Shown piece by piece: positions 41,120 to 50,335 of a stretch of 64,000 nt of DNA. Origin of the DNA: Pyrinomonadaceae bacterium (GTDB taxonomy: Bacteria; Acidobacteriota; Blastocatellia; Pyrinomonadales; Pyrinomonadaceae); NCBI GenBank assembly GCA_019694395.1, contig JAIBCC010000028.1, forward strand, positions 22,427-86,426, given 5' to 3'. The notes under the pieces are model-generated. The model had not been told where the DNA came from. It worked only from the letters and a program-made list of their open reading frames with translations, and did not search any database. Positions within the stretch are counted from its first letter, which is position 1. The number at the start of each line of letters is the position of its first letter. Position numbers and translations under genes: made by a program.

Positions 41120-42397
41120 ATGAAAACTGCCCTTGTCATTTTATTTTCAACATTATTTTTAATGAATACAATTATTTCGGCACAATCGCCAAAAGAGTTT
41201 GCGGAGATTTGGGATAAACAGCATATTTCCAAAATGCCGCCGTCAAATGTTCGTCATAAAGATTTGCAAGCCTATCTGGAATTTCTGAAAAGATTAGGCT
41301 TACCGGTTACAGAAGTCGGACGCAGCTATCAAAATCGTGAAATTTATCAGGTTGAATGGGGGAAAGGAAATCTGAAGGTTTTTATGTGGTCGCAGATGCA
41401 CGGAGACGAACCGACCGCAACTTCGGCATTGATGGATATGTTAGCGTTTTTGCAGACTTCAAAACTCGCGTGGGTTAAAAAACTTTCCGAATCAATTACG
41501 CTCCGAGCCGTTCCGATGTTAAACCCTGATGGCGCGGAAATGTATCAACGGCGCAATGCTCAATTCATTGATATTAATCGTGATGCTCAATCTTTATCTA
41601 CTCCCGAAGGTCGTCTTTTGAAAAGACTGCGCGATGAATGGCAGCCTGACATCGGCTTTAATCTGCACAATCAAAACTCTTTAACCACTGTTGGCAGCAC
41701 CAAAAAACAAGCCACGATCTCACTTTTGGCAGTTTCGGGAAATTTAGAAGGCAAATCAACTGTGGGTTTTGAGCGCAACAAGCGGATTTGTTCAGTAATG
41801 ATCAATGCCTTAAACCAATTCATCAAAGGAAATATCGGACGTTACGAAGACGATTACAATCCGCGTGCCTTTGGCGACAGGATTTCCGAATGGGGCACGC
41901 CCGTTATTTTAATTGAAACCGGCGCGTTGCACGGCAAGCTCGAAATGTTTTTGATCCGCCTCAATTTTGTTGCTTTTTTGACTGCTCTACAATCTTTAGT
42001 GGACGGCAGCGAGCAAAAAGCCGATCCCAAAGTCTATGAAACTTTGCCTTTTAACAGCGATGGTGGAATTTATGACTTCATCTTTCGCGGTGCAACCATC
42101 GTTCCCGATGGCGGCGATCCTTACGTTGCCGATGTTGCCGTAGTCGAAGAACGCCGTCGGGCAGATGAAGGCGTGCGAATGATTGTCCGCGAAATCGGCG
42201 ATTTGGGAATTTATACCGGCTTGGAAGAGTTTGATATGAAAGACTTTTACCTTTTCCCGTCCGACAAAAATCTGCGAAACGGTTCACCGGCGCAATTTCG
42301 CTTTTTCAAAAAATCCAGACAGATTGATCTGAAAAATCCGACTGATCCCGATAAAACTTTTGTGCAGGGAAAATGGGTGACAATTTCGGTGAAGTAG
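41120..42397 (+). CDS. Secreted M14 family zinc carboxypeptidase-like protein
   Basis: 425 residues from ATG 41120, which gives a clean signal peptide (MKTALVILFSTLFLMNTIISAQ); the frame continues upstream to 41000 without one. Zinc ligands: His and Glu in SQMHGDEPTATSALMD, and a His in FNLHNQN. INRDAQ is the Arg/Asp loop and LIETGALHG carries the catalytic Glu. Periplasmic or secreted; likely trims peptides or peptidoglycan peptides. The C-terminal 90 residues are a separate region. A heptad repeat fills the gap to recN. Confidence 0.85.
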   Translation: MKTALVILFSTLFLMNTIISAQSPKEFAEIWDKQHISKMPPSNVRHKDLQAYLEFLKRLGLPVTEVGRSYQNREIYQVEWGKGNLKVFMWSQMHGDEPTATSALMDMLAFLQTSKLAWVKKLSESITLRAVPMLNPDGAEMYQRRNAQFIDINRDAQSLSTPEGRLLKRLRDEWQPDIGFNLHNQNSLTTVGSTKKQATISLLAVSGNLEGKSTVGFERNKRICSVMINALNQFIKGNIGRYEDDYNPRAFGDRISEWGTPVILIETGALHGKLEMFLIRLNFVAFLTALQSLVDGSEQKADPKVYETLPFNSDGGIYDFIFRGATIVPDGGDPYVADVAVVEERRRADEGVRMIVREIGDLGIYTGLEEFDMKDFYLFPSDKNLRNGSPAQFRFFKKSRQIDLKNPTDPDKTFVQGKWVTISVK

Positions 42398-42431
42398 ATT
42401 TGGAAATTTGTTTCCCTGCGGTTACAATCGC

Positions 42432-42459
42432 AAATCTAAAATCCAAAATCTAAAATCGA
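42432..42459 (+). repeat. Heptad repeat running up to the recN start codon
   Basis: AAATCTA, AAATCCA, AAATCTA, AAATCGA in exact register, then AAT and the ATG at 42463. No conventional ribosome site is present. Confidence 0.88.
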
Positions 42460-42462
42460 AAT

Positions 42463-44151
42463 ATGCTTTCGTTGCTCAAAATTAAAAATATTGCCTTAAT
42501 TGACGAAATTGAACTTGAATTCTCGAAAGGCTTAAACCTGTTGACGGGTGAAACGGGTTCGGGAAAATCAATTATTGTGGATAGTCTTTCCGCTCTGACA
42601 GGTGAGCGCGTGTCTTCGGATTTGATAAAGTCCGGCGAGACGAATGCTCAAATCGAAGGGCTTTTTCAGATCAAACCAAGTGCCGATCTCCACCAGATGT
42701 TTTATGAAAGCGGGATTGATCTGGACGATGCAGAAGATGCGGAATTGATTGTCCGCCGTGAACTTTCGTTGTCGGGGAAAAATCGTATCTTTGTTAATAA
42801 TCAATCAGTTACACAAGCCTTTCTGCGAAAGATCGGAACGTTTTTGGTTGATATTCACGGTCAGGGCGAACAGGCTACACTTTTTAATTCTGCCAAACAT
42901 TTGGAAATTTTGGACGAATACGCCGAAGCCGAAATTTTGCGGCAAACGGTGGCAGAAAAATTCAAAGAATGGTCGGCAGTGCAGCGTGAGTTGGAAACAT
43001 TGCGCGAGGACGAAGCCCAAAAATTGCAATTGCTTGATATTTTGCAATTTCAGGTCGAAGAAATCGCCAAGGCTAATTTGCAGATTGGCGAGGACGAGGC
43101 TCTGGAAGAAGAAAAACGCCGCTTGAACAATGTCGAAAAACTTTCGACTCTGAGCGATGAAAGTTACGCGTTGCTCTATGAAAACGAAGAAGCCGTTTTG
43201 ACAAGTCTGGAGCGCATCGTCCGCCGCATCAATGGTCTAGCCGATTACGAATCAAGTTTTCGCGACTACAACGAAGGTTTGCAAACGGCACAAGCTGTGT
43301 TGGAAGATTTGGCAATTTCTCTGCGCGATTTTCGTAACGGGTTGGAATTTTCGCCGGAAAGATTATCGGAAATTGAAAATCGTTTAGCTGAGATTTCGCG
43401 TTTGAAACGCAAATACGGCGGCACAATTGAAAGCACGCTAGCACATTTTGCCGAATCTGAAGAGCGTTTGAACAACATTCAAACTGCTGAATTGCGCGAG
43501 GCTGAATTACAAAAACAACTTGGAAAACTGCGCGAAGATTATTTGAATTCAGCGCGGCAGTTGCACGAAAAACGGAACAAAGCCGCGAAGAAATTTGAGA
43601 AAAGCGTTGAAGAAAGTTTGAAAGCGGTTTCGCTGGAAAAAGCACGTTTTGAGGTTCGCATCGAAGCAGATGAAACAAATGATAAATCTTTTACTGCCAA
43701 AGGTTTCGACACGATTGAGTTTTATTTTTCCGCCAATTTGGGCGAATCCGTCAAACCGATTGCCAAAGTTGCTTCGGGCGGCGAACTTTCGCGTTTAATG
43801 TTGGTTTTGAATACGGTTGCCAAACTAGCTGAGTCCGCCAAAACGATGGTTTTTGACGAAATTGACACCGGAATCGGCGGGCGTGTAGCAGAAGCAGTCG
43901 GCTTGAAATTGAAAGAATTATCGAAAAATCAGCAGGTTTTGTGCGTCACACATCAACCGCAAGTCGCTTCGCTGGCAAATCATCATTACAAAGTCGAAAA
44001 GGAAATTGTCGGAAATAAAACAAAAGTTGCGGTTCGTGAATTGTTGGAAGCCGAGCAAATCGAAGAAATTGCGCGGATGTTCGCTGGAGAAACTATTACC
44101 GAAACGGCTCGTCAACACGCACGGGAAATGATTGCGGCAAAAAAAAATTAA
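42463..44151 (+). CDS. recN: DNA repair protein RecN
   Basis: SMC-like ATPase acting early in double-strand-break repair. The 562 residues have Walker A GETGSGKS near residue 30, a long coiled coil split around the middle (about 150-370), the ABC signature SGGELSRLMLVL, Walker B TMVFDEIDTGIGG and the His-loop THQPQVASLANHH. Length is normal. The start codon directly follows an AAATC heptad repeat rather than a Shine-Dalgarno sequence, so initiation may differ from the norm. Confidence 0.95.
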   Translation: MLSLLKIKNIALIDEIELEFSKGLNLLTGETGSGKSIIVDSLSALTGERVSSDLIKSGETNAQIEGLFQIKPSADLHQMFYESGIDLDDAEDAELIVRRELSLSGKNRIFVNNQSVTQAFLRKIGTFLVDIHGQGEQATLFNSAKHLEILDEYAEAEILRQTVAEKFKEWSAVQRELETLREDEAQKLQLLDILQFQVEEIAKANLQIGEDEALEEEKRRLNNVEKLSTLSDESYALLYENEEAVLTSLERIVRRINGLADYESSFRDYNEGLQTAQAVLEDLAISLRDFRNGLEFSPERLSEIENRLAEISRLKRKYGGTIESTLAHFAESEERLNNIQTAELREAELQKQLGKLREDYLNSARQLHEKRNKAAKKFEKSVEESLKAVSLEKARFEVRIEADETNDKSFTAKGFDTIEFYFSANLGESVKPIAKVASGGELSRLMLVLNTVAKLAESAKTMVFDEIDTGIGGRVAEAVGLKLKELSKNQQVLCVTHQPQVASLANHHYKVEKEIVGNKTKVAVRELLEAEQIEEIARMFAGETITETARQHAREMIAAKKN

Positions 44152-44247
44152 GCAAAATTTATCCACAGATTCCCACAGAAAAACACGGATGAAAAAAGAT
44201 TTATTCGCGTTTTTTCGCGTTCATTCTTGGGCAAAAAAAGGAGCAAA

Positions 44248-45420
44248 ATGAAAAAAATCATCAAAATTCTAGCGTCAATTTTATTCGTTTTAGTAATCGG
44301 TTTCGTCATCTGGTTCTTTGGATTTGCTCCGCGTTACCTCGCCAATTCGATGAACACCGTCATCAACAAACCGCCTTACCAAATTTCTGATAAAGCCAAG
44401 AACTTGCACGAAAAACTTTTGGTGGTAGATATGCACGCTGATTCCCTTTTGTGGAAACGCGATCTATTGCAAAAAGATACCATCGGACAAGTTGACATTC
44501 CTCGTTTAATTGAGGGAAATGTTGCCCTGCAAGCATTTACGGTTGTCACCAAAACGCCTCGCGGAATGAATATCGAAAATAATACGGGCGATACGGATAA
44601 TATTTTTTGGCTGGTTTTATCGGAAATGCAGCCGTTGGAAGATTTATCAAGTCTGACCGCCCGCGCCGTTTTTCAAGCGAAAAAACTGCACCAATTTGCC
44701 GAAAAATCCGAGGGGAAATTTTTCGTTATCAAAACTAAAAAGGATTTGCAGAATTTTCTTGAAAAACGCAAAACTCAAAAGATCGTTGGCGGCTGGCTCG
44801 GAATCGAAGGCGCACACGCGCTTGACGGCAAGGTCGAAAATGTTGACGTTTTATTCGAGGCAGGTTTTCGGATGATGTCGCCGTCGCATTTTTTTGATAA
44901 TGAAATGGGTGGTTCGGCGCACGGCGTTGAAAAATACGGATTGACTGATAAAGGACGCGAAATGGTCAAACTGATGCAGAAAAAAGGGATGCTGGTTGAT
45001 GTCGCACACGCTTCGGCAAAAACGATTGATGATGTTTTGGCAATCACGACCAAACCTGTGGTTGTTTCGCATACGGGCGTGAAAGGAACTTGCAATAACA
45101 ATCGAAATTTATCGGATGAACAACTCAAAACGATTGCCAAAACAGGCGGAGTGGTCGGCATCGGATTTTGGGACACGGCAACCTGCGGCGAAGATGCCAA
45201 AGCCATTGCCAAAGCCATTCGTTACACGGCAAATGTGATTGGATCCGACCACGTTGGACTCGGTTCGGATTTTGACGGTTCGGTCAAAGTTCCGTTTGAT
45301 ACCAGCGGCGACGGATTAATTACCGAAGCATTGTTAAATGAAGGATTTAGCGAAGAAGAAATCAGCAAAATTATTGGCGGAAATATGATTAAATTGTTAG
45401 GCGAGCAGTTGCCGGACTGA
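44248..45420 (+). CDS. Membrane dipeptidase, peptidase family M19
   Basis: 390 residues from ATG 44248, preceded by AGGAGC; a longer TTG frame (44227) covers that site. One N-terminal membrane segment (ILASILFVLVIGFVIWFF) anchors the enzyme with the catalytic domain outside. Zinc-site motifs are VDMHADSLLW, IEGAHALDG, DVAHASAKTI, VVVSHTGVKG and GSDHVGLGSDFDG. Family members cleave dipeptides and some beta-lactams. It follows recN at 97 bp on the same strand. Confidence 0.92.
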   Translation: MKKIIKILASILFVLVIGFVIWFFGFAPRYLANSMNTVINKPPYQISDKAKNLHEKLLVVDMHADSLLWKRDLLQKDTIGQVDIPRLIEGNVALQAFTVVTKTPRGMNIENNTGDTDNIFWLVLSEMQPLEDLSSLTARAVFQAKKLHQFAEKSEGKFFVIKTKKDLQNFLEKRKTQKIVGGWLGIEGAHALDGKVENVDVLFEAGFRMMSPSHFFDNEMGGSAHGVEKYGLTDKGREMVKLMQKKGMLVDVAHASAKTIDDVLAITTKPVVVSHTGVKGTCNNNRNLSDEQLKTIAKTGGVVGIGFWDTATCGEDAKAIAKAIRYTANVIGSDHVGLGSDFDGSVKVPFDTSGDGLITEALLNEGFSEEEISKIIGGNMIKLLGEQLPD

Positions 45421-45423
45421 AAA

Positions 45424-45459
45424 CAGTAGCAGTGGCAGGTGCAGTTGGCAGTGGTGGGA
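45424..45459 (+). repeat. CAGTGG-type short repeat after the dipeptidase stop
   Basis: CAGTAG, CAGTGG, CAGGTG, CAGTTGG, CAGTGG, roughly 6-bp period, starting 3 bp after the stop codon. Confidence 0.6.
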
Positions 45460-45565
45460 GAAACAAGTCTCAAGAATTTGAAATTATCGGTTTTTGTCTC
45501 TGAAGAAGCAAATAAAAAATGAAGAAGAATGAAAACTGTCTCAAATTTCCATTCTCTTAAAATTT

Positions 45566-46153
45566 TTATCCAACTGAAAAGGGGGCTTTAGCAAACGCCT
45601 CAATCTGATATTTATAAATAGTAGTGCGTGGACTGGCTTGGTGCATAAAATTGCGCGGATGACTATCGTTCTTTTCGTGACCTAGCCCTGCGGCGTGACC
45701 AATTTCGTGCAAAAAGTCCATTTGGTCAGAGTTTCCGGTTGCCGAAATCATACATAACCGAGTCAATTCGCCCGGAACTTTTGGCGCAATACCATAGCCT
45801 CTGTGGACAAATTCACCAAAAATAACGGGCAAAGGAATCACAAACCCACAGCCCATTTGTCTGATTTTTGCTTTAGCCGCTTTATAAATGGCTTTGTAGG
45901 CATCGTTAGTATCTGCTATTGGTTCGGTGGTGTTTGGAAGAGTGTTCCACGCTGTTTTTGTTCCAAAACCCGGAAAAACATCAAGCTCAATTTTATGTTC
46001 ATCTAAAACCTGAATAGCTTTAGCCACCATTCCTCGATCACTGTTTGCAAAATATGATTCTAAATAAACACAAGCCACAGTCAGCCTTATTCTTTTAGGG
46101 TTTTTGAAATTTGTAATTGTGTCTATCCCATAATCCCCAAACTCATCTCGCAT
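45566..46153 (-). CDS. Metzincin-like zinc metalloprotease, no signal peptide
   Basis: 195 residues from ATG 46153, chosen for the strong GAGGAGAAAA site; the frame extends upstream to 46231. Near the C-terminus is the full metzincin site HEIGHAAGLGH (His149, Glu150, His153, His159), and 11 residues later a possible Met-turn (NFMHQ, Met170). The N-terminal 145 residues are unassigned. Unlike typical matrixin-like enzymes, no secretion signal is visible, so it may act inside the cell or be exported by another route. The substrate is unknown. Confidence 0.75.
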   Translation of the reverse strand: MRDEFGDYGIDTITNFKNPKRIRLTVACVYLESYFANSDRGMVAKAIQVLDEHKIELDVFPGFGTKTAWNTLPNTTEPIADTNDAYKAIYKAAKAKIRQMGCGFVIPLPVIFGEFVHRGYGIAPKVPGELTRLCMISATGNSDQMDFLHEIGHAAGLGHEKNDSHPRNFMHQASPRTTIYKYQIEAFAKAPFSVG

Positions 46154-46313
46154 AATTTTCTCCTCGTTAATAAATTCTGAAAGACCCGTAAAATAGCGTT
46201 GTGCGATCTTTTCACCTTCAAGATAAAGCACTAAAAAGCGGAAGTCACCACCTATTTGGGTAGCGAAACTCCCGCCAATCCTTTACCCAATAAAAAAATC
46301 GAAAGCCATTCTT

Positions 46314-46352
46314 GACCTTCGACTTTTAACTTTTTGACTTTCGACTTTTCTA
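46314..46352 (-). repeat. Heptad repeat at the stop codon of the M-neutral peptidase
   Basis: GACCTTC, GACTTTT, AACTTTTT, GACTTTC, GACTTTT, ending at the stop codon (46350-46352). Same GACTTTT unit as at 39374-39415 (complement). Confidence 0.8.
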
Positions 46353-47201
46353 ACGCCCAAAAGTATTACATTGACGAATATCGCCGGTTTTATATCCATT
46401 GGTGAACCAAGTCATTCTGTCTTTGGCTGAACCGTGGGTAAAGGATTCGGGAACAACATAACCTTGTGTCCGGCGTTGAATCATATCGTCGCCAACTGCC
46501 TGTGCTGCCCGCAGTGCTTCCTGAATATTGGAAATTTCAATTCCTTTGTTATTTTTTTGCACATAATTTGCCCAAACTCCGGCGTAACAATCAGCTTGTA
46601 ATTCTAATCGGACAGAAAGTTGATTTGATTGAACTTCGCCGACTCGCTGCTGCAAAGCCTGAACTTTGTCCATCGTCCCCAAAAGATTTTGAACGTGATG
46701 TCCGACCTCGTGAGCAACCACATAAGCTTTGGCAAAGTCTCCGGGAGCTTTAAATTCATTTTTTAACTCATCAAAAAACGCCATATCCAAATAAAGTTTT
46801 TGATCGCCGGGACAATAAAAAGGTCCCATTCCCGATTCGCCCGTGCCGCAGGCAGTTGGAGTTGAATTTCGGTAAAGCACTAAAACCGGATCAGTATATT
46901 TTCTACCAGCCTGCTTTGGCAAAATAGCTCCCCACGCATCTTCGGTAGTTGCTAAAACTCTTTGCATATAGGATTTTTCCTTTTCTTCCTGCGGATTGGT
47001 TTGGATGGGTTGATTTTGCCCGACTTGAACTCCATCCTGTTGTGCCTGTTGCTGAAGGTAACGAAGCGGATTTCCGCCGGCAATAAAAATCACCAAAGCA
47101 ATGACCAGAGTAAAACATCCTCCGCCGCCAATAGCCATCCTGCCCCCCGACATCCCACGCCTATCTTCAATATTCTGACTCTCGCGTTCATCTTCTAACA
47201 T
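46350..47201 (-). CDS. ypfJ: Neutral zinc metallopeptidase, YpfJ family
   Basis: 283 residues of the PF04228 family. The N-terminus has ESQNIEDRRG, then one membrane helix after a Gly-rich stretch (GGGGCFTLVIALVIFIAGG). The zinc site is AYVVAHEVGHHVQNLLG, with the downstream LELQADCYAGVWANYVQ that supplies the third ligand region. The catalytic domain would lie in the periplasm. The physiological substrate is not known. It is transcribed upstream of the metzincin gene on the same strand, but about 197 bp away. Confidence 0.9.
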   Translation of the reverse strand: MLEDERESQNIEDRRGMSGGRMAIGGGGCFTLVIALVIFIAGGNPLRYLQQQAQQDGVQVGQNQPIQTNPQEEKEKSYMQRVLATTEDAWGAILPKQAGRKYTDPVLVLYRNSTPTACGTGESGMGPFYCPGDQKLYLDMAFFDELKNEFKAPGDFAKAYVVAHEVGHHVQNLLGTMDKVQALQQRVGEVQSNQLSVRLELQADCYAGVWANYVQKNNKGIEISNIQEALRAAQAVGDDMIQRRTQGYVVPESFTHGSAKDRMTWFTNGYKTGDIRQCNTFGR

Positions 47202-47287
47202 TTTCTAAATCCCCCGAATATCTGTTAAATTTTTAACATTTTAGCATTTTGTCTTAACGGACAAAAATTTCGCCTAGATATAAAACT

Positions 47288-48154
47288 ATGAATTTAGAAA
47301 TTTGGCAACACGCGGGAAACTATTTCGATTACAAAAGCCATAAAATTTTTTACCGGCTCAGTGAAAATTCTGATGAAGTTTTGCTCTGTCTGCACGGTTT
47401 TCCAACGGCTTCGTTTGATTATCATAAGATTTGGCAACAACTTAGCGAAAAATTCAGGCTCTTGGCTTTTGATATGATTGGCTATGGATTTTCGGATAAA
47501 CCGACTGATTTTGATTACACAACTTTTAATCAGGTCAATGTTTTGCAAGCTTTGATCGAAAATTTGCAGATTAAAAAAGTTCACATTCTGGCACACGATT
47601 ACGGCAACACAATCACGCAGGAATTATTGGCACGAGCAGAAGAAAATCGGTTGAATTTTACGATTGAAAGCATTTGTTTACTCAACGGCGCATTATTTCC
47701 CGAAACTCATCGCCCAATTTTGGCGCAAAAAATTCTGATTAGTCCGTTAGGATTTTTATTTGGGAAATTGATTACCGATTCGCGTTTTAAGCAAAGTTTG
47801 GCTTCGGTTTTTGGCAAAGATACGCAGCCGACTGAAAATGAGTTAAATGATTTTGTCACGCTTTTTCGCCATAATCACGGAAAAAAGATTGCACATAAAT
47901 TAATTCGATATATGACCGAACGCCAAAAATACCGGGAAAGATGGGTTGGAGCGTTGGAGAGAACCAAAGTTCCGTTAAGATTTATCAACGGTTTGGCGGA
48001 TCCGGTTTCGGGAGCACATCTGGTCAAGAGATTTCGGGAAGTTTTACCGCATAAAGACATCATCGAACTTATTGAAATTGGACACTTTCCACATTTTGAA
48101 ACCCCTCAGGTTACTTTAAACCATTTTTTTGATTTTCATAAAAAATTGCGATAA
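47288..48154 (+). CDS. Alpha/beta hydrolase similar to eukaryotic MEST/PEG1
   Basis: 288 residues. Oxyanion region CLHGFPTASFDYHKIW; nucleophile elbow LAHDYGNTIT with Asp104 instead of Ser, as in epoxide hydrolases and haloalkane dehalogenases; late His in GHFPHFETP. Several segments match the mammalian MEST protein as I remember it: the HDYG elbow followed by QELL, LLNGALFPETHRPIL, and RERWVGAL. Cytoplasmic, no signal. The substrate is unknown. A weak terminator follows, then the HU gene. Confidence 0.85.
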   Translation: MNLEIWQHAGNYFDYKSHKIFYRLSENSDEVLLCLHGFPTASFDYHKIWQQLSEKFRLLAFDMIGYGFSDKPTDFDYTTFNQVNVLQALIENLQIKKVHILAHDYGNTITQELLARAEENRLNFTIESICLLNGALFPETHRPILAQKILISPLGFLFGKLITDSRFKQSLASVFGKDTQPTENELNDFVTLFRHNHGKKIAHKLIRYMTERQKYRERWVGALERTKVPLRFINGLADPVSGAHLVKRFREVLPHKDIIELIEIGHFPHFETPQVTLNHFFDFHKKLR

Positions 48155-48187
48155 CTCCTTATTTCATTTGGGGTTATGCTGTTTTTT
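48151..48187 (+). terminator. Probable intrinsic terminator
   Basis: ATAACTCC (48151-48158) pairs with GGGGTTAT (48170-48177) with one mismatch, followed by TTTTTTATT. The 5' arm overlaps the stop codon of the hydrolase. Confidence 0.5.
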
Positions 48188-48242
48188 ATTGGCAAACATA
48201 AGAATTTATTGAGTTTAGCGGTGTAAATTTGTCAAAAAATGC

Positions 48243-48271
48243 TTGACAGATTGGTTATACCTTTTTATCAT
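48243..48271 (+). promoter_or_regulatory. Sigma-70-type promoter of the HU gene
   Basis: TTGACA (48243-48248), 17 bp, TATCAT (48266-48271), 52 bp before the ATG. Perfect -35 and ideal spacing. Confidence 0.75.
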
Positions 48272-48323
48272 TCAGTTAAAACTTGCAAGATTTTTCCCCA
48301 ATAAAAACTATAAGGATAAGTAT

Positions 48324-48602
48324 ATGATTAAACTTGACATCGTAAATCGCGTAGCAGATAAAACGGGCGTTCCTAAACAAAAAGCCGAGCAGGTAGTTGA
48401 TGCTCTGTTCAATGCAATGAAAGACGCTCTGGCAAAAGGTAAACGAATTGAGCTTCGTGGTTTTGGGGTCTTCGTTGTCAAAGCCCGTAAACGCGGAATC
48501 GGACGAAATCCGCGCACAGGTAAAGAAGTTCCTATTCCATCAGGTAAAACAATTCGCTTTAAACCCGGCAAAGACTTACAAGCCAAAGCCGTGAAAAAAT
48601 AG
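48324..48602 (+). CDS. HU family DNA-binding protein
   Basis: 92 residues from ATG 48324 with AAGGATAAG upstream. Whole-length match to HU/IHF: IVNRVADKTGVPKQKAEQVVDALFNAM, GKRIELRGFGVFVVKARK, and the DNA-binding arm GRNPRTGKEVPIPSGKTIRFKPGK. It compacts and bends DNA as a dimer. A strong promoter precedes it, and a perfect AAGTAAA heptad repeat starts immediately after the TAG stop. Confidence 0.95.
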   Translation: MIKLDIVNRVADKTGVPKQKAEQVVDALFNAMKDALAKGKRIELRGFGVFVVKARKRGIGRNPRTGKEVPIPSGKTIRFKPGKDLQAKAVKK

Positions 48603-48630
48603 AAAGCAAAAGTAAAAAGTAAAAAGTAAA
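48603..48630 (+). repeat. Heptad repeat AAGTAAA after the HU stop
   Basis: AAAGCAA, then three perfect AAGTAAA units (48610-48630). Identical unit at 62584-62604 (complement). Confidence 0.88.
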
Positions 48631-48709
48631 AATCAGTTGTTTTCAAATTAAATCAACTACGTCTTGTTTTTTACAACTTTACTGCCTGCTAAAAAAGTTA
48701 TTTAATTTA

Positions 48710-49810
48710 ATGAGTCGTTTGTTTCCCCGGCATTCGACTCAATTTATTTTTGCTCGTCAATTTTTAATGTCTAATTCACCAGATTTTTTTTCGGACGGAA
48801 GTTCTCTCGAACGAGCAATGCGCCCAACTGCACGCACCTGGGTAAAGCATTTCGTTTACTTTTTACTGACATTTTTTACTGCAACTCTGGCAGGAACAAT
48901 TATTCCGTTTGGTTCGACCCCACATCCGCTTTATGAACTAAACAATGTCCTGGATTCCGATTGGTATCTTTTAACTTTGCCTTTCTGGTTTGTTCCCTGG
49001 CTTTTTTTGGCAGCGGCAAAATATTTGTGGTTTGTATTCAATGATTTTACACTGCTCAAACAAGGATTATCTTTCTCAGTTCCGTTACTTTGTATTTTAA
49101 CGGCTCACGAATTCGGGCATTACATTGCCTGCCGAATCTATAATGTTGACGCGACTTTGCCGTATTTTATTCCGGTTCCGCTGATAAGTCCTGCCGGAAC
49201 ACTCGGCGCAGTCATCAAAATTCTTTCTCCGATGCCTTCGCGCAAAGCGGTTTTTGACATTGGAGTTGCCGGACCGATTGCCGGATTTGTGACGTTGATT
49301 CCTGTTGCAGTGATCGCTTTTTTGACGATGGAAAAAGTTAATCCGCAAGAGATAGTCGGCGAAAGCGAATTATATTTTTCGGATGGATTGTTGATAAAAC
49401 TTTTTGCTTTGATCTTCGGCTATGATTTGAATTTTACAATCCCAAACGGATTTTATTTTGCGACCTGGATCGGGCTTTTAATTACGGCAATGAATCTTAT
49501 TCCTTCAGGTCAGCTCGACGGTGGACACGCCCTTTATGCGGTTTTCGGAGAAAAAATCCACCATTGGACAGGCAGAATTTCTTTTATCTTGATGGCTTTA
49601 ATTTCCGTAACAGGTTTTTTGGTTTTCGGAAGTCCAAGCGGTTTTCTCTTTACGATCTTGCTTGGATATATGCTCAAATTTCCACATCCTGAACCGCTTG
49701 ATGATTCGCCGCTGGATTTTAAAAGAAAAGTGATTGCCTTTTTAACCTTGGTGATTTTTATTTTATCGTTCGTGCCTTTTCCGATTAGAAGTTCAACTCC
49801 ATTATTCTAA
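48710..49810 (+). CDS. Site-2-protease-like M50 metallopeptidase
   Basis: 366 residues with about seven membrane helices. Zinc site LTAHEFGHYIACRIYNVDATLPYFIPVP and second motif NLIPSGQLDGGHALYAVFG (in place of the usual NPDG), both within membrane segments. It cleaves transmembrane substrates; targets are unknown. Neither start shows a good ribosome site: ATG 48767 would trim 19 residues of odd composition and is a fair alternative. The end overlaps the next convergent gene by 9 bp. Confidence 0.88.
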   Translation: MSRLFPRHSTQFIFARQFLMSNSPDFFSDGSSLERAMRPTARTWVKHFVYFLLTFFTATLAGTIIPFGSTPHPLYELNNVLDSDWYLLTLPFWFVPWLFLAAAKYLWFVFNDFTLLKQGLSFSVPLLCILTAHEFGHYIACRIYNVDATLPYFIPVPLISPAGTLGAVIKILSPMPSRKAVFDIGVAGPIAGFVTLIPVAVIAFLTMEKVNPQEIVGESELYFSDGLLIKLFALIFGYDLNFTIPNGFYFATWIGLLITAMNLIPSGQLDGGHALYAVFGEKIHHWTGRISFILMALISVTGFLVFGSPSGFLFTILLGYMLKFPHPEPLDDSPLDFKRKVIAFLTLVIFILSFVPFPIRSSTPLF

Positions 49811-50320
49811 AAAAATCATAAAATGCTGTCGTAAATGTTCCGAATCAAAGCCGCTTCGATTGCCGTCCTTATTTACTGAAAACCATTGCGGTGTTTTATT
49901 TTGTGAGCCGATCAATAAAAGCTCCGCGTTATTTTTGCTCATTCCGAAATGTAAGATTCGCGCCATTGCCAATGCTCCGCCGCGCATAAATCCATCGTTT
50001 GGAGTTCGCGTCCAACCCGCTTCAACGGTTAAATTTCTAACTCCTTGTTTAAATCTGAGCAATGAGCCGACCATCGTCGAATTTCCAACCGCAAAACGAT
50101 GAGGATTTTCGTTTTCAATATCTAATCTGATTCCGCGCCGATTAACTTCTTCGGATAATTCCAAAAACGTATCGAAAATCCATTGGCAACCGATTGAACG
50201 AATCGAATCATTAGTCGCTTTGAGCGCCAGATATTCCGCCACATCGCTCCGCCCGGTTGTATGTGCGTTCGCAATGGCTTTTTCCATCATCTGCTGCCAA
50301 ATGTCATCTAACTCATTCAT
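49802..50320 (-). CDS. Hypothetical protein
   Basis: 172 residues, no signal peptide. The N-terminal half is helical (NELDDIWQQMMEKAIANAHTTGRSDVAEYLALKATNDSIR), the second half is mixed (FAVGNSTMVGSLLRFKQGVRNLTVEAGWTRTPNDGFMRGGALAMARI). I do not recognise a family. It is convergent with the M50 gene (9-bp overlap) and divergent from the toxin-antitoxin pair. Confidence 0.65.
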   Translation of the reverse strand: MNELDDIWQQMMEKAIANAHTTGRSDVAEYLALKATNDSIRSIGCQWIFDTFLELSEEVNRRGIRLDIENENPHRFAVGNSTMVGSLLRFKQGVRNLTVEAGWTRTPNDGFMRGGALAMARILHFGMSKNNAELLLIGSQNKTPQWFSVNKDGNRSGFDSEHLRQHFMIFLE

Positions 50321-50335
50321 ACATTATCTTTTTTA

